From Verrucomicrobia bacterium 12-59-8 (lineage in GTDB: Bacteria; Verrucomicrobiota; Verrucomicrobiae; Verrucomicrobiales; Verrucomicrobiaceae): a stretch of DNA of 7,604 nucleotides. The notes under the pieces were generated by a model. That model was not told where the DNA came from. It ran no database searches and saw only the letters and a list, made by a program, of their open reading frames with translations. This document shows positions 1 through 7,517 of the stretch, in pieces (position 1 is the first letter of the stretch; every line of letters begins with the position of its first letter). The position numbers and the translations under genes were made by a program. Location: NCBI GenBank assembly GCA_002279765.1, contig NCCR01000098.1, positions 23,732 through 31,335 on the forward strand, read 5' to 3'.

Positions 1-152
1 GTCGCGTCCGTATCCACCGGCACCACCGCGATCGGCTTGCCCCGCAGTTCCGGATGCAGCTGCTGCTCCACGCTGGCGAAATAGCTGTTTAGGTCGAGGA
101 ACAGCCAGTCAACGAGCGGTTGGGAATCAGGAGTGGCGTCAGGTGCAGGCAT
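1..152 (-). CDS. Y-family DNA polymerase (DinB/UmuC type), N-terminus only
   Basis: This is the first 50 complete codons of a translesion DNA polymerase; the gene continues beyond the left edge. The start is the ATG at 152-150. After a poorly conserved leader of about 15 residues comes LFLDLNSYFASVEQQ (residues 17-31), the first conserved block of Y-family polymerases. D20 is the expected first metal-binding Asp and F25, five residues later, falls at the steric-gate position. LRGKPIAVVPV (36-46) is the usual next block. Such enzymes copy past damaged bases during replication. The wording after the first block (VVPVDTDAT) resembles stand-alone Y-family polymerases whose next block is CCIAASYEAK, rather than classical DinB or UmuC, but that part lies outside the window. 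A LexA-type palindrome 32 bases upstream of the start suggests SOS control. The Shine-Dalgarno match is weak. DinB, UmuC or ImuB-like subtype cannot be settled from 50 residues. Confidence 0.88.
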   Translation of the reverse strand, partial: MPAPDATPDSQPLVDWLFLDLNSYFASVEQQLHPELRGKPIAVVPVDTDA

Positions 153-184
153 TGGCGGTCCCAATGCTCGCCCAAATCACAAAC

Positions 185-198
185 TGTTCAATAGAACA
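185..198. promoter_or_regulatory. Candidate LexA operator (SOS box), TGTTC-N4-GAACA
   Basis: The sequence TGTTC AATA GAACA is a perfect 5-bp inverted repeat with a 4-bp spacer. From memory, TGTTC-N4-GAACA is the LexA-binding motif reported for Verrucomicrobia; it differs from the E. coli, Bacillus and alphaproteobacterial boxes. It sits 32 bases upstream of the translesion polymerase start, where a repressor would block transcription. On the minus strand a weak -10-like GGTAAT (204-199) directly precedes it, so the operator would cover the transcription start. The divergent gene's likely -10 is about 75 bp away, so control of that gene is less likely. Confidence 0.72.
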
Positions 199-271
199 TT
201 ACCCGTGGAGAATAAAACGGCCAGAACATGCCATCTTACACGCTTCTTACCAAACCTGAGTTGATCTGTTT

Positions 272-277
272 TATAAT
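272..277 (+). promoter_or_regulatory. Candidate -10 element for the DUF2726-like gene
   Basis: TATAAT is a perfect sigma-70 -10 hexamer in the AT-rich run just before the gene at 295. No good -35 is present: the best is TTACCA at 247-252 with a long 19-bp spacer. Transcription would begin near 284, giving a leader of only about 11 nt. A purine-rich AAGAAGG (287-293) lies one base before the ATG, closer than a normal Shine-Dalgarno spacing. Confidence 0.35.
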
Positions 278-294
278 TTCCATAACAAGAAGGT

Positions 295-867
295 ATGCAG
301 CCCTCATCTGCTACTCATCCGCTTTCTCCTCCTGAAACATCCCCCACTCCCTATCCCCTTCTTACCTCCGACGAAGCTCTGTTTCACGCCTGTTTGGAAA
401 ATCTCACCTCCCAGCGCTGCCACATTCAGTGCAAGCCGCGCCTCCTCGAAATCCTTCATGCTGAAAACGTGGCGGGCTTCCTGAAAATCTGCCAGCGCCA
501 CATCGACTTCCTCATCTACCGCAAAGGAGACTGGCTGCCCATGGTGGCCATCGAATTTGAAGACGACAGCCCCGGAAAAGCCTGCCGCAAGCCACGTGAC
601 CGCCAGCTGGTGAACGACATTTTTTCGACCTTCGGCATCCCCCTGCTGCAGGTCCATGCAAAGGACATCACCCAGATCGACACCCTCATTCACAAGCTCA
701 GCAACGCCTGGCAGCAGCGCAATGCGAACCTGGAGATCATGCCTCCGCCGAGTGAGGAGTGCGCGCCCCACCCACCCACGACCACACTGCTGGCAGCCAG
801 CCTCAATTCCAGTTTTAGCGCCACCACGACCCGCCTGAGCACTGCGGCCTGTTCAGCCATTTCCTGA
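295..867 (+). CDS. DUF2726-like protein, PD-(D/E)XK nuclease fold class
   Basis: This small protein of 190 residues has no predicted signal peptide or membrane segment. Residues about 22-142 read like DUF2726: PLLTSDEALFHACL (21-34), then CKPRLLEIL (46-54), HIDFLI (69-74), MVAIEFEDDS (83-92) and FGIPLLQVHA (113-122). This order matches the PD-(D/E)XK nuclease-like fold, with D71 and E87 at the expected acidic positions. The third position, usually Lys in active nucleases, is E89, so catalysis is uncertain. The N-terminal 20 residues are rich in Pro, Ser and Thr, and the tail from about 149 is low-complexity. Many DUF2726 proteins end in a Cys4 zinc ribbon, which is absent here. An in-frame TAA at 283-285 and no other nearby ATG fix the start at 295. 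It is divergent from the translesion polymerase, which makes a DNA-related role possible but unproven. Confidence 0.7.
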   Translation: MQPSSATHPLSPPETSPTPYPLLTSDEALFHACLENLTSQRCHIQCKPRLLEILHAENVAGFLKICQRHIDFLIYRKGDWLPMVAIEFEDDSPGKACRKPRDRQLVNDIFSTFGIPLLQVHAKDITQIDTLIHKLSNAWQQRNANLEIMPPPSEECAPHPPTTTLLAASLNSSFSATTTRLSTAACSAIS

Positions 868-883
868 ATGCGTCGGTGTGTTC

Positions 884-1129
884 CTAACCACCCACCTCAA
901 ACGGTCCGAGGAGGTTGTTACACGCCAGATCTTCGAGCAGAGGGTCGAGATTCAGCGGAGCCACTTTGTAGTCAGCAACGTCGCTGCCCCGCGAGATAGA
1001 TGCGGCCGCTGGCTGGATTCACCGCGAGATACTTGATCGTGATGTCTTCCTTGTTCGCGCCGCGTCCGGCAGCGATCTGCGCGCCGATGTCGGCCACAGG
1101 CTGAGGAGGGAGAGACAGAGTGCTTTCAT
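884..1129 (-). pseudogene. Frameshifted remnant of a secreted protein gene (putative)
   Basis: No single frame spans this region, but three minus-strand pieces join into one protein-like reading. An ATG at 1129-1127 opens MKALCLSLLSLW, which looks like the start of a signal peptide. Near 1100 the sense moves to a second frame, giving VADIGAQIAAGRGANKED and then ITIKYLAVNPASGRIYLAG, down to about 987. At the CCCC run (987-990) it moves again, to SDVADYKVAPLNLDPL and then GPFEVGG, ending at a TAG at 886-884. The ADIGAQIAAG and LAVNPASGRIYL stretches remind me of large secreted proteins of planctomycetes and verrucomicrobia, but I cannot name the family. A decayed, internally deleted gene is the simplest reading. 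Chance similarity or sequencing errors are alternatives. Confidence 0.42.
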
Positions 1130-1171
1130 GGACGGATGAAGTGGTTGCAGTCGTATGGTACTAGAGCCGCC

Positions 1172-1185
1172 CGTGAGATGTCACG
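1172..1185. repeat. Small palindrome, CGTGA-N4-TCACG
   Basis: This is a perfect 5-bp inverted repeat around GATG, 87 bases before the penicillin-binding protein ATG. It shares the GTGA/TCAC core with a second palindrome just downstream (1192-1210). It may be a regulator site, but no family is recognised and chance is possible for arms this short. Confidence 0.3.
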
Positions 1186-1191
1186 CCCAAA

Positions 1192-1210
1192 TGTGAAATT
1201 GAAGTTCACA
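1192..1210. repeat. Small palindrome, TGTGAA-N7-TTCACA
   Basis: This is a perfect 6-bp inverted repeat spaced by 7 bases, 62 bases before the penicillin-binding protein ATG. The half-sites resemble CRP/FNR-type TGTGA/TCACA, but the spacing (9 bases between the TGTGA and TCACA cores) does not fit the 6 expected for CRP. It is a candidate operator for the downstream gene. No convincing -35/-10 pair was found in 1130-1272. Confidence 0.33.
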
Positions 1211-1272
1211 CCGAGTTCATCGTCTCAAGCTTGATCTTTGGTCGAAAACCAGCGACCCGATGCCCTGCCCCC

Positions 1273-3453
1273 ATGAAAAAGAAGCCCACCGAAGAGCGCA
1301 CGCCGACGAAGCCCACCCTGTCGCGCTGGCAGTCGTTCAAGCGGATCTGTCTGCTGCTCTTCATGGGAGGTTCGCTGCTCTGCACGCTCGCCGCAGCAGT
1401 GGTCATCGGAATTTACAGCCATATGGCGAAAGCCTACGACCTGACCCAGCTCGGGCAGATGCCGGAACGGACCATCGTGATGGATTACAAAGGTGAAGTC
1501 CTCGGCAAGATGCATGGAGAGAACCGCATCATCGTACCTCTGAGCGAAGTTTCGCCTTGGTTTGTCAAAGCACTGCTGGCACGTGAGGATTCACGCTTCT
1601 ACGATCACAGCGGCATCGATTTTAAAGGCGTGGCGCGTGCCATGGTGCGCAATTTCAAGGATATGCGCGTGGTGCAGGGAGCGAGCACGCTGACCATGCA
1701 GCTCGCGCGCAACAGCTTCCCGGATCTCGATGACCGCAGCATCCACCGCAAGCTGGTGGAGATGATGCTGGCACGCCGCATCGAGAAGGCCTGCACCAAG
1801 GACCAGATCATCGAGCACTACATCAACCGCATCTTCTACGGCCCCGGCATCTATGGGGTGCAGCGGGCCAGCCAGGTGTACTTCGGCAAACATGCCAGCC
1901 AGCTCAGCCTGAGCGAGGCGGCGATGATCGCTGGCATCATCCGCAGCCCGGTACGTTTCTCGCCGTTCCGCAACTATGAAGGGGCGCTCAAGGAACGCGA
2001 CACAGTGCTCAAGCGCATGCTGGAAACAAAGGTGATCACGCCAGAGGAGGAAATCGCCGCGCGTTATGCCGACATCGCCCTGCATGCGCAGCCTGTGTTT
2101 CAAAGCCAGGGCGGGTATGCACTGGACACCGTACGGCGTGACCTGGATTTGATTTTGGAGCAGCAGGAGATCGAAGACGGAGGCCTGCAGGTCTTCACCA
2201 CCCTGAACAAAGACCTGCAGGACGCCGCCGAGGCTGCCGTGGAGAAGCGTCTGGCCGCTGTGGAAAAGCAGCATGGCTATGCGCACCCGAAGAAGGCGGA
2301 TTTTGACAAGATCTGGGACGGCACGCATGAAATCTCCTCCACCCCCTATCTGCAGGCGGCGCTCATGATGCAGGACAATACCACCGGCGGCATCCTCGCC
2401 CTCGTGGGCGGGCGTGACTACCGCCATAGCAAGTACAACCGTGCCACCCAAGGCGAGCGACAGATCGGGTCAACGGTGAAACCCTTCGTTTATGCCGCAG
2501 GCATCGCCTCCGGCTTCATGCCCGGCACGCTGATCAATGATGCACCGATCCAGCCTGGTGAGATTGACGGCGCTGATCCCGGCTGGAGCCCGCAGAATTC
2601 GGATGGCAAGTTCCTCGGCCCCACCACGCTGACGGACGGCATCGTGAAAAGCCGCAACACCATGACCCTGCGCCTCGGCAACTACGCCGGGATTGATCGT
2701 GTGATCGATCTGCTCACCAATGCCGGATTTGCCAAGCCCGCCGAACGCACTCCGCAGATTTTCATTGGCAACATCGGTGGCAATCCGCGCCAGCTCACCA
2801 GCGCGATCAGCATCTTCCCCAATCAAGGCCTGCGCCGTCGTCCCTTCTTGATCGACCGCATTGTCGATAAAGCGGGCAACATCATCTATCAGACGCCCGT
2901 GCTCGAATCCGAGGTCGTCACCCCAAGCGTGGCGTTACTAATGCGCAACATCCTCGCCCAGGTGCTTGATCGTGGTACGGCGGCCTCCCTGCGCAATGAA
3001 TACGGCTTCAAAGAACCAGGCGGTGGCAAGACAGGCACCACCAACGATTATAAGGATGCCTGGTTCGCCGGCTACACGGATCGCGTGAGCTGCGGCATCT
3101 GGGTGGGCCTCGACAAACCGCAGACGATTGTCGAAGGAGGCTACGGCGGAACACTTGCTCTGCCGATCTGGGCTGATGTGATGAAAAAAGCTGTCGCTCT
3201 CGGCTACAAAACCGAAGTCCCCAAGGTCACGCTGCCGCTTTCGCGCGTGTCCCTGTGTCGCGTGAGCAGCCAGCTGGCGACCGATGGCTGCGGACAGGCT
3301 GGCATGGCCTATGAAGATGCCCTGCCCTACGATCTGGTGCCCAAAAACTTCTGCGCGGAGCACCAAGGCTATGCCGCACCACCACAGCGCCAGATGCAGC
3401 AACCCGGCCAAGGACATGGACTGTTTGACCGCATCCGTGGCTGGTTTCGGTAG
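1273..3453 (+). CDS. Bifunctional class A penicillin-binding protein (PBP1A type)
   Basis: This 726-residue enzyme polymerises and crosslinks peptidoglycan on the outer face of the inner membrane. A basic cytoplasmic tail (1-24) precedes one membrane anchor (about 25-48). The GT51 transglycosylase follows: AREDSRFYDHSGID (103-116) with catalytic E105, QGASTLTMQLARN (135-147), second conserved E171, and IIEHYINRIFYGPGIYG (179-195). The transpeptidase has all three active-site motifs: S400-T-V-K403 (nucleophile S400), S460-R-N462 and K586-T-G588. The C-terminal extension carries the Cys/His pattern common in PBP1A tails (LCR, DGC, FCAEH). Length is normal and no key residue is missing, so both activities should be intact. 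The ATG at 1273 is chosen because MKKK starts a typical basic tail. An in-frame TTG at 1231 would add 14 residues, and neither start has a clear Shine-Dalgarno. It stands alone on this strand and converges on metH. Confidence 0.95.
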   Translation: MKKKPTEERTPTKPTLSRWQSFKRICLLLFMGGSLLCTLAAAVVIGIYSHMAKAYDLTQLGQMPERTIVMDYKGEVLGKMHGENRIIVPLSEVSPWFVKALLAREDSRFYDHSGIDFKGVARAMVRNFKDMRVVQGASTLTMQLARNSFPDLDDRSIHRKLVEMMLARRIEKACTKDQIIEHYINRIFYGPGIYGVQRASQVYFGKHASQLSLSEAAMIAGIIRSPVRFSPFRNYEGALKERDTVLKRMLETKVITPEEEIAARYADIALHAQPVFQSQGGYALDTVRRDLDLILEQQEIEDGGLQVFTTLNKDLQDAAEAAVEKRLAAVEKQHGYAHPKKADFDKIWDGTHEISSTPYLQAALMMQDNTTGGILALVGGRDYRHSKYNRATQGERQIGSTVKPFVYAAGIASGFMPGTLINDAPIQPGEIDGADPGWSPQNSDGKFLGPTTLTDGIVKSRNTMTLRLGNYAGIDRVIDLLTNAGFAKPAERTPQIFIGNIGGNPRQLTSAISIFPNQGLRRRPFLIDRIVDKAGNIIYQTPVLESEVVTPSVALLMRNILAQVLDRGTAASLRNEYGFKEPGGGKTGTTNDYKDAWFAGYTDRVSCGIWVGLDKPQTIVEGGYGGTLALPIWADVMKKAVALGYKTEVPKVTLPLSRVSLCRVSSQLATDGCGQAGMAYEDALPYDLVPKNFCAEHQGYAAPPQRQMQQPGQGHGLFDRIRGWFR

Positions 3454-3467
3454 CAGCGTGGCCTGCC

Positions 3468-6400
3468 TCAATAGCCGAGCCAAGGACCGAGCCAGCGCTC
3501 TGCCTCTGCGAGGGTCATGCCTTTGCGCTGCGCATAGTCCTCTACCTGGTCCTTACCTAGGACGCTGATGCCGAAGTAGTGTGACTCTGGATGCGCGAAG
3601 TAGAGCCCACTGACAGCACTGCCGGGATGCATGGCCATGCTTTCAGTCAGCTCCACGCCAGTCTTGGCAGAGGCGTCGAGAAGATCGAACAGAATGGGCT
3701 TCTCGGTGTGGTCAGGCTGGGCGGGATAACCAGGCGCGGGACGGATGCCACGGTATTTTTCTTTGATGAGTTCTTCGCGAGAAAGGTCGCCGGGTTTTTC
3801 ATAGCCCCAGGCGTATCTCGTCTGTTGATGCAGGTATTCGGCAAAAGCTTCGGCCAGACGGTCAGCCACGGCTTTGGCAATGATGGCGCTGTAGGGATCG
3901 TGCGCGGCTTCGAACTCTTTGGCGAACTCATCCGCACCGTGAATGCCGACCGCGAAGCCGCCGATGTAGTCGGCTCGGCCGCTGCCCTTGGGCGCAACGT
4001 AATCGCTGAGCGCATAGTTCGGCGTGTCCTTCTTGATGACCTGCTGGCGCAGGGTGTGGAAGACGGTCTGCACCGTGGTGCGTGATTCGTCCGTATAGAC
4101 CTCGATGTCATCGCCAATGCTGTTGGCGGGGAAGAAGCCCATGATGCCACGCGGGTTGAACCGGCTTTCAGCAATGACGCGGTCGAGAAGGTCGTTGGCA
4201 TCCTTGTAAAGCTTGAGCGCCTCCACCTCGGCCTTGCCCTTCATCTCCCCTTCGTAGATCTTCGTGCCGAGGAATGTTGGCGTGGCAATGTCCTGCATGG
4301 CCCAGTCAAACTTGACGCCTTTTTCGCGAGATTCAGCAATGCTGAGGAGGACGCGATCCTTCTTCTTGCCATACTCTTCACGCAGGCGCGCATGGCGGGC
4401 CTCGTTGCTGGCTATGAAAGTTTCACGCTGCTCTTCGCTGAGCAGGGAGGTCGTCACGGGCACGCTGCGGGAGGCGTCCAAAACATGCACAATGCTGCCG
4501 CTGTACTTCGGCGCGATCTTGATGGCGGTATGCGCCGGGCTGGTGGTGGCACCGCCGATGAGCAGCGGCTGCTTGAAGCCACGACGCTCCATCTCACTGG
4601 CCACATGCGCCATTTCATCGAGTGAAGGCGTGATCAGTCCGCTGAGGCCAATCACATCGGCACCGACTTCGAGTGCCTTTTCCAAAATCTTGTCGCAGGG
4701 CACCATGACGCCCATGTCGGTGACTTCGAAGCCATTGCAGGACAGTACGATGCCCACGATGTTCTTGCCGATGTCATGCACGTCGCCTTTGACGGTGGCG
4801 AGAACGATCTTGCCACCACCCTGTTTGGCAGCTTCGGCAGGAATCAGGTCTTCGGCCGTCAGACCGTTGGCAGAACCGACTGCACCACCGGCGGTGGACT
4901 GGGCGTGGTTGAGGAAAGGAGCGACCACACGGTCGGAGTTGGAGGCATCCTTGCGGAGGCTTTCGAGCTTCTGCTGAAGAGCGGCTTCGCCCTCCACTTC
5001 AAACACAGCACCGAGTTCGGCGGCGAGCTTCACTTCAGCACGGCGCTCATCAAGGCTCAGACCATTGCTGGGAGTGTAGCTGAAGGATTCGACCACGGCG
5101 ACAGCGCCGCCGCTTTCCAAAGCGGTGATAGTCTTGGCAGCGACTTCGAGCAGCAGGGCACGCTCACGCGCTAGGCGGGCCTTCTCGATTTCCATGAAGG
5201 GCTGCAAATACGCCACACTCTGTTTCATCACGCGGGCGCTCTTAACGACCTGCGGAAGGAACATTTTGCCAGCGCCAAAGAGATCGCCAACGACGCTCAT
5301 ACCGTCCATCAGGGGACCTTCGATCACGGAGAGAGGCTTGCCCAACTGAGCCAGCGCCTCGGCGGTGTCTTCGTTGATGAAATCGGTAATGCCGCGCAGA
5401 AGGGCGTGCTCCAAGCGCTTCTTCACCGGACCTTCACGCCAGCTCATGTCGATCTCGACCTTCTTTGTCGTGCCGGCCTGACCTTTGAACTGCTCGGCGT
5501 AATCGACGAGAATTTCCGTGGCATCCGGGCGGCGGTTGAGGATGACGTCCTCCACCTTTTCGAGCATGTCCTTCGGGATCTCCTCGTACACTTCGAGCAT
5601 GCCGGCGTTCACGATGCCCATGTCCATGCCCGCCTTGATGGCATAGTAGAGGAACACGCTGTGCATGGCTTCGCGCACCTTGTTGTTGCCACGGAAGCTG
5701 AAGCTGATGTTGCTGACGCCGCCGCTGACCTTGGCGTAGGGGAGGTTCTCTTTGATCCAGCGCGTGGCGTTGATGAAGTCGAGCGCGTAGTTGTTGTGCT
5801 CCTCCAGGCCAGTGGCCACGGTGAGGATGTTGGGGTCGAAAATGATGTCCTCAGGTGGGAACTCGACCTCATCGACGAGGATGCGATAGGCGCGCTCGCA
5901 GATGCGGATTTTATCCTCATACGTGGCGGCCTGCCCCTGCTCGTCAAAGGCCATGACCACGGTGGCAGCACCGTATTGTTTGATCTTGGTTGCGTATTCC
6001 TTGAACTTGTCCTCGCCCTCCTTGAGGGAGATGGAGTTCACGATGCCCTTCCCTTGCAGGCATTTGAGACCAGCCTCGATGATCTCCCACTTGGAAGAGT
6101 CCACCATGATGGGCACCTTGTTCACCTCCGGCTCGGTCTGCAGCAGGATGAGGAATTTGGTCATCGTGGGCACACCGTCGATGAGACCTTCGTCCATGCA
6201 GACGTCGATCACATTGGCACCGCTCTCAACCTGCTGACGGGCAACGGCCACAGCCTCCTCCAGCTTGCCTTCCTTGATGAGCTTGGCAAACTTGGGGGAT
6301 CCGGCCACATTCGTACGCTCGCCGATCATGAGGTAGGGCGGGCGCGTGGGTTTGGCCTCTGGGTCGTCGCTGGCAGGAGCACCTGGGGCAAAAACAAAGG

Positions 6401-7517
6401 GCTGTGAGCCGCTCAGGCGCATCGTATGGGGGTCCTGCGGCACCTGACGCGGAGGGAGATTTTCCACGGCTTTCGCGATGGCGGCAATGTGCTCTGGAGT
6501 ATTGCCACAGCAACCGCCCATGATGTTCACGAAACCGCTGCCGCCAAAGTCTTTGGCATACGCGGCCATGTCCGGCGGGAGCAGGTCAAAGCCTGTCGGT
6601 GCCAGCGGGTTGGGCATGCCAGCATTCGGATAGGCGGAGACAAAACAATCTGCTTTCGAGGAAAGCTCCTCCAGGAAAGGGCGCATCTTGTCCGGCCCAA
6701 GGGAGCAGTTCAGACCTATGGACAGCGGCTTCACGTGCCGCATGGCATTGAGATAAGCCTCAGTCACCTGACCGGAGATCATCGTCTCTCCACCCGGGCC
6801 GACAGCCGCGCTGATCTGCACGGGCAGCTCCACCTGGTCTTCTGCAAACACCTCACGGATCGCCACGAGGGCGGTCTTGGCGTTGAGAGAGTCAAAGATC
6901 GTCTCGACCATCAGTGTGTCCACGCCACCGGCGATCAGGGCACGTATTTGCAGCTTGTACGCCTCCTTCACCTGATCAAACGTGACGTAGCGAAAGCTGA
7001 GGTCGGAGAGGTCTGGGAACTGCGACAGCGAGACGGTGAGAGGCCCGATGGCCCCTGCCACGTAGCGTTTCCGCCCGGTCTTTTCGCCCACGATGTCGGC
7101 CCACTTGCGGCACTGCTTGGCGGATTCGAAATTGATCTCCCAAGCGAGTTCATTGAGGAACTTGTCTTCCAGCACCGTCTGGAAGAACTCGGGATCTTTG
7201 CGCCGTCCTGCCGGCACCTCCGTGAAAAATTCCGCCTGGGCGATGCTGGTGCCGCTGAAGGTATTCGTCTCGATAATGTCCGCACCGGCTTCCAGGAAGC
7301 GGCGATGGATGTCTTCAATAATGTCCGGGCGGGTGATGGAAAGAATGTCGCCGTTGTTGAGCAAATCCTTCTCGTTGGAGAGGAAGCGGGTGCCGCGCGC
7401 GTCGGCCTCTTTCAGCCCATAACCGCGAATGGTCGTCCCCATGGCCCCATCAATGACCAGGATTCTCTGGCGCATGGCGGCTTCGAGTTCAGAGCGGACA
7501 TTGGGTCGTGCAGGCAT
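3468..7517 (-). CDS. metH: Cobalamin-dependent methionine synthase
   Basis: This cytoplasmic enzyme moves a methyl group from 5-methyltetrahydrofolate through cobalamin to homocysteine, making methionine and tetrahydrofolate. The protein has 1349 residues; E. coli MetH has 1227. All modules are present in order. The homocysteine domain (about 1-365) has zinc ligands C271, C336 and C337. The folate domain (about 390-680) has GERTN (399-403). The cobalamin cap (about 690-779) is followed by a B12 domain with GDVHDIGKN and cobalt ligand H914. The reactivation domain (about 1070-1349) keeps [10 protein letters not shown], with R1259 and Y1264 in the AdoMet-binding segment. Unusual are about 110 extra residues at 780-899, about 20 extra near 98-118, and loss of the IDWTPFF stretch at 1085-1102. 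The ATG at 7517 gives an N-terminus like that of E. coli; an in-frame TTG at 7550 would add 11 residues. No Shine-Dalgarno is evident. It implies a B12-using cell. Confidence 0.97.
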   Translation of the reverse strand: MPARPNVRSELEAAMRQRILVIDGAMGTTIRGYGLKEADARGTRFLSNEKDLLNNGDILSITRPDIIEDIHRRFLEAGADIIETNTFSGTSIAQAEFFTEVPAGRRKDPEFFQTVLEDKFLNELAWEINFESAKQCRKWADIVGEKTGRKRYVAGAIGPLTVSLSQFPDLSDLSFRYVTFDQVKEAYKLQIRALIAGGVDTLMVETIFDSLNAKTALVAIREVFAEDQVELPVQISAAVGPGGETMISGQVTEAYLNAMRHVKPLSIGLNCSLGPDKMRPFLEELSSKADCFVSAYPNAGMPNPLAPTGFDLLPPDMAAYAKDFGGSGFVNIMGGCCGNTPEHIAAIAKAVENLPPRQVPQDPHTMRLSGSQPFVFAPGAPASDDPEAKPTRPPYLMIGERTNVAGSPKFAKLIKEGKLEEAVAVARQQVESGANVIDVCMDEGLIDGVPTMTKFLILLQTEPEVNKVPIMVDSSKWEIIEAGLKCLQGKGIVNSISLKEGEDKFKEYATKIKQYGAATVVMAFDEQGQAATYEDKIRICERAYRILVDEVEFPPEDIIFDPNILTVATGLEEHNNYALDFINATRWIKENLPYAKVSGGVSNISFSFRGNNKVREAMHSVFLYYAIKAGMDMGIVNAGMLEVYEEIPKDMLEKVEDVILNRRPDATEILVDYAEQFKGQAGTTKKVEIDMSWREGPVKKRLEHALLRGITDFINEDTAEALAQLGKPLSVIEGPLMDGMSVVGDLFGAGKMFLPQVVKSARVMKQSVAYLQPFMEIEKARLARERALLLEVAAKTITALESGGAVAVVESFSYTPSNGLSLDERRAEVKLAAELGAVFEVEGEAALQQKLESLRKDASNSDRVVAPFLNHAQSTAGGAVGSANGLTAEDLIPAEAAKQGGGKIVLATVKGDVHDIGKNIVGIVLSCNGFEVTDMGVMVPCDKILEKALEVGADVIGLSGLITPSLDEMAHVASEMERRGFKQPLLIGGATTSPAHTAIKIAPKYSGSIVHVLDASRSVPVTTSLLSEEQRETFIASNEARHARLREEYGKKKDRVLLSIAESREKGVKFDWAMQDIATPTFLGTKIYEGEMKGKAEVEALKLYKDANDLLDRVIAESRFNPRGIMGFFPANSIGDDIEVYTDESRTTVQTVFHTLRQQVIKKDTPNYALSDYVAPKGSGRADYIGGFAVGIHGADEFAKEFEAAHDPYSAIIAKAVADRLAEAFAEYLHQQTRYAWGYEKPGDLSREELIKEKYRGIRPAPGYPAQPDHTEKPILFDLLDASAKTGVELTESMAMHPGSAVSGLYFAHPESHYFGISVLGKDQVEDYAQRKGMTLAEAERWLGPWLGY
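4209..4265 (-). other. MetH activation-domain segment lacking the IDWTPFF motif
   Basis: These bases encode residues about 1085-1103. Flanking blocks match MetH well: [15 protein letters not shown] before, [15 protein letters not shown] after. E. coli has about 45 residues between the corresponding points, including NYIDWTPFFMTW and GKYP; here there are only 18, including [14 protein letters not shown]. Reading continues in frame, so this is a clean shortening rather than a frameshift. Confidence 0.68.
4821..5180 (-). other. MetH cap-to-B12 linker with about 110-residue insertion
   Basis: These bases encode MetH residues about 780-899. In E. coli the cap helix bundle (ending PFIEA) joins the B12 domain (starting [13 protein letters not shown]) through about nine residues. 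Here PFMEIEKA (ends 780) and [14 protein letters not shown] (starts 902) are separated by about 120. The first half looks folded, with alternating helices and strands (for example [20 protein letters not shown], then [20 protein letters not shown]). The second half is Ala/Gly/Ser-rich and looks flexible. It is in frame, with no stop and no change in composition, so it is part of the protein rather than an inserted element. Confidence 0.7.

Noticed and set aside
224..228. Second LexA half-site (GAACA) near the SOS box
   Set aside because: There is no matching TGTTC four bases before it; a lone 5-mer is expected by chance.
304..771. A 155-codon minus-strand frame opposite the DUF2726-like gene
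   Set aside because: The plus-strand frame shows the conserved domain and a fixed start; the opposite frame shows none.
1192..1210. CRP-type binding site
   Set aside because: The half-sites look right, but the spacing between TGTGA and TCACA is 9 rather than 6, so I kept it only as an unassigned palindrome.
1231..1272. TTG at 1231 as the penicillin-binding protein start
   Set aside because: It has no Shine-Dalgarno and adds 14 residues unlike a PBP tail; the ATG at 1273 starting MKKK is more typical.
1591..2451. A 286-codon open frame on the minus strand inside the penicillin-binding protein gene
   Set aside because: The sense strand carries catalytic GT51 motifs throughout; the antisense protein shows no recognisable domain.
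3284..3568. A 94-codon plus-strand frame bridging the two convergent genes
   Set aside because: It overlaps the ends of two certain genes in other frames and its translation looks random.
5406..6407. A 333-codon open frame on the plus strand opposite metH
   Set aside because: It lies fully antisense to strongly conserved MetH domains, its protein is a His/Asp/Val-rich complement pattern, and it matches no known family. GC-biased codon use in metH explains it.
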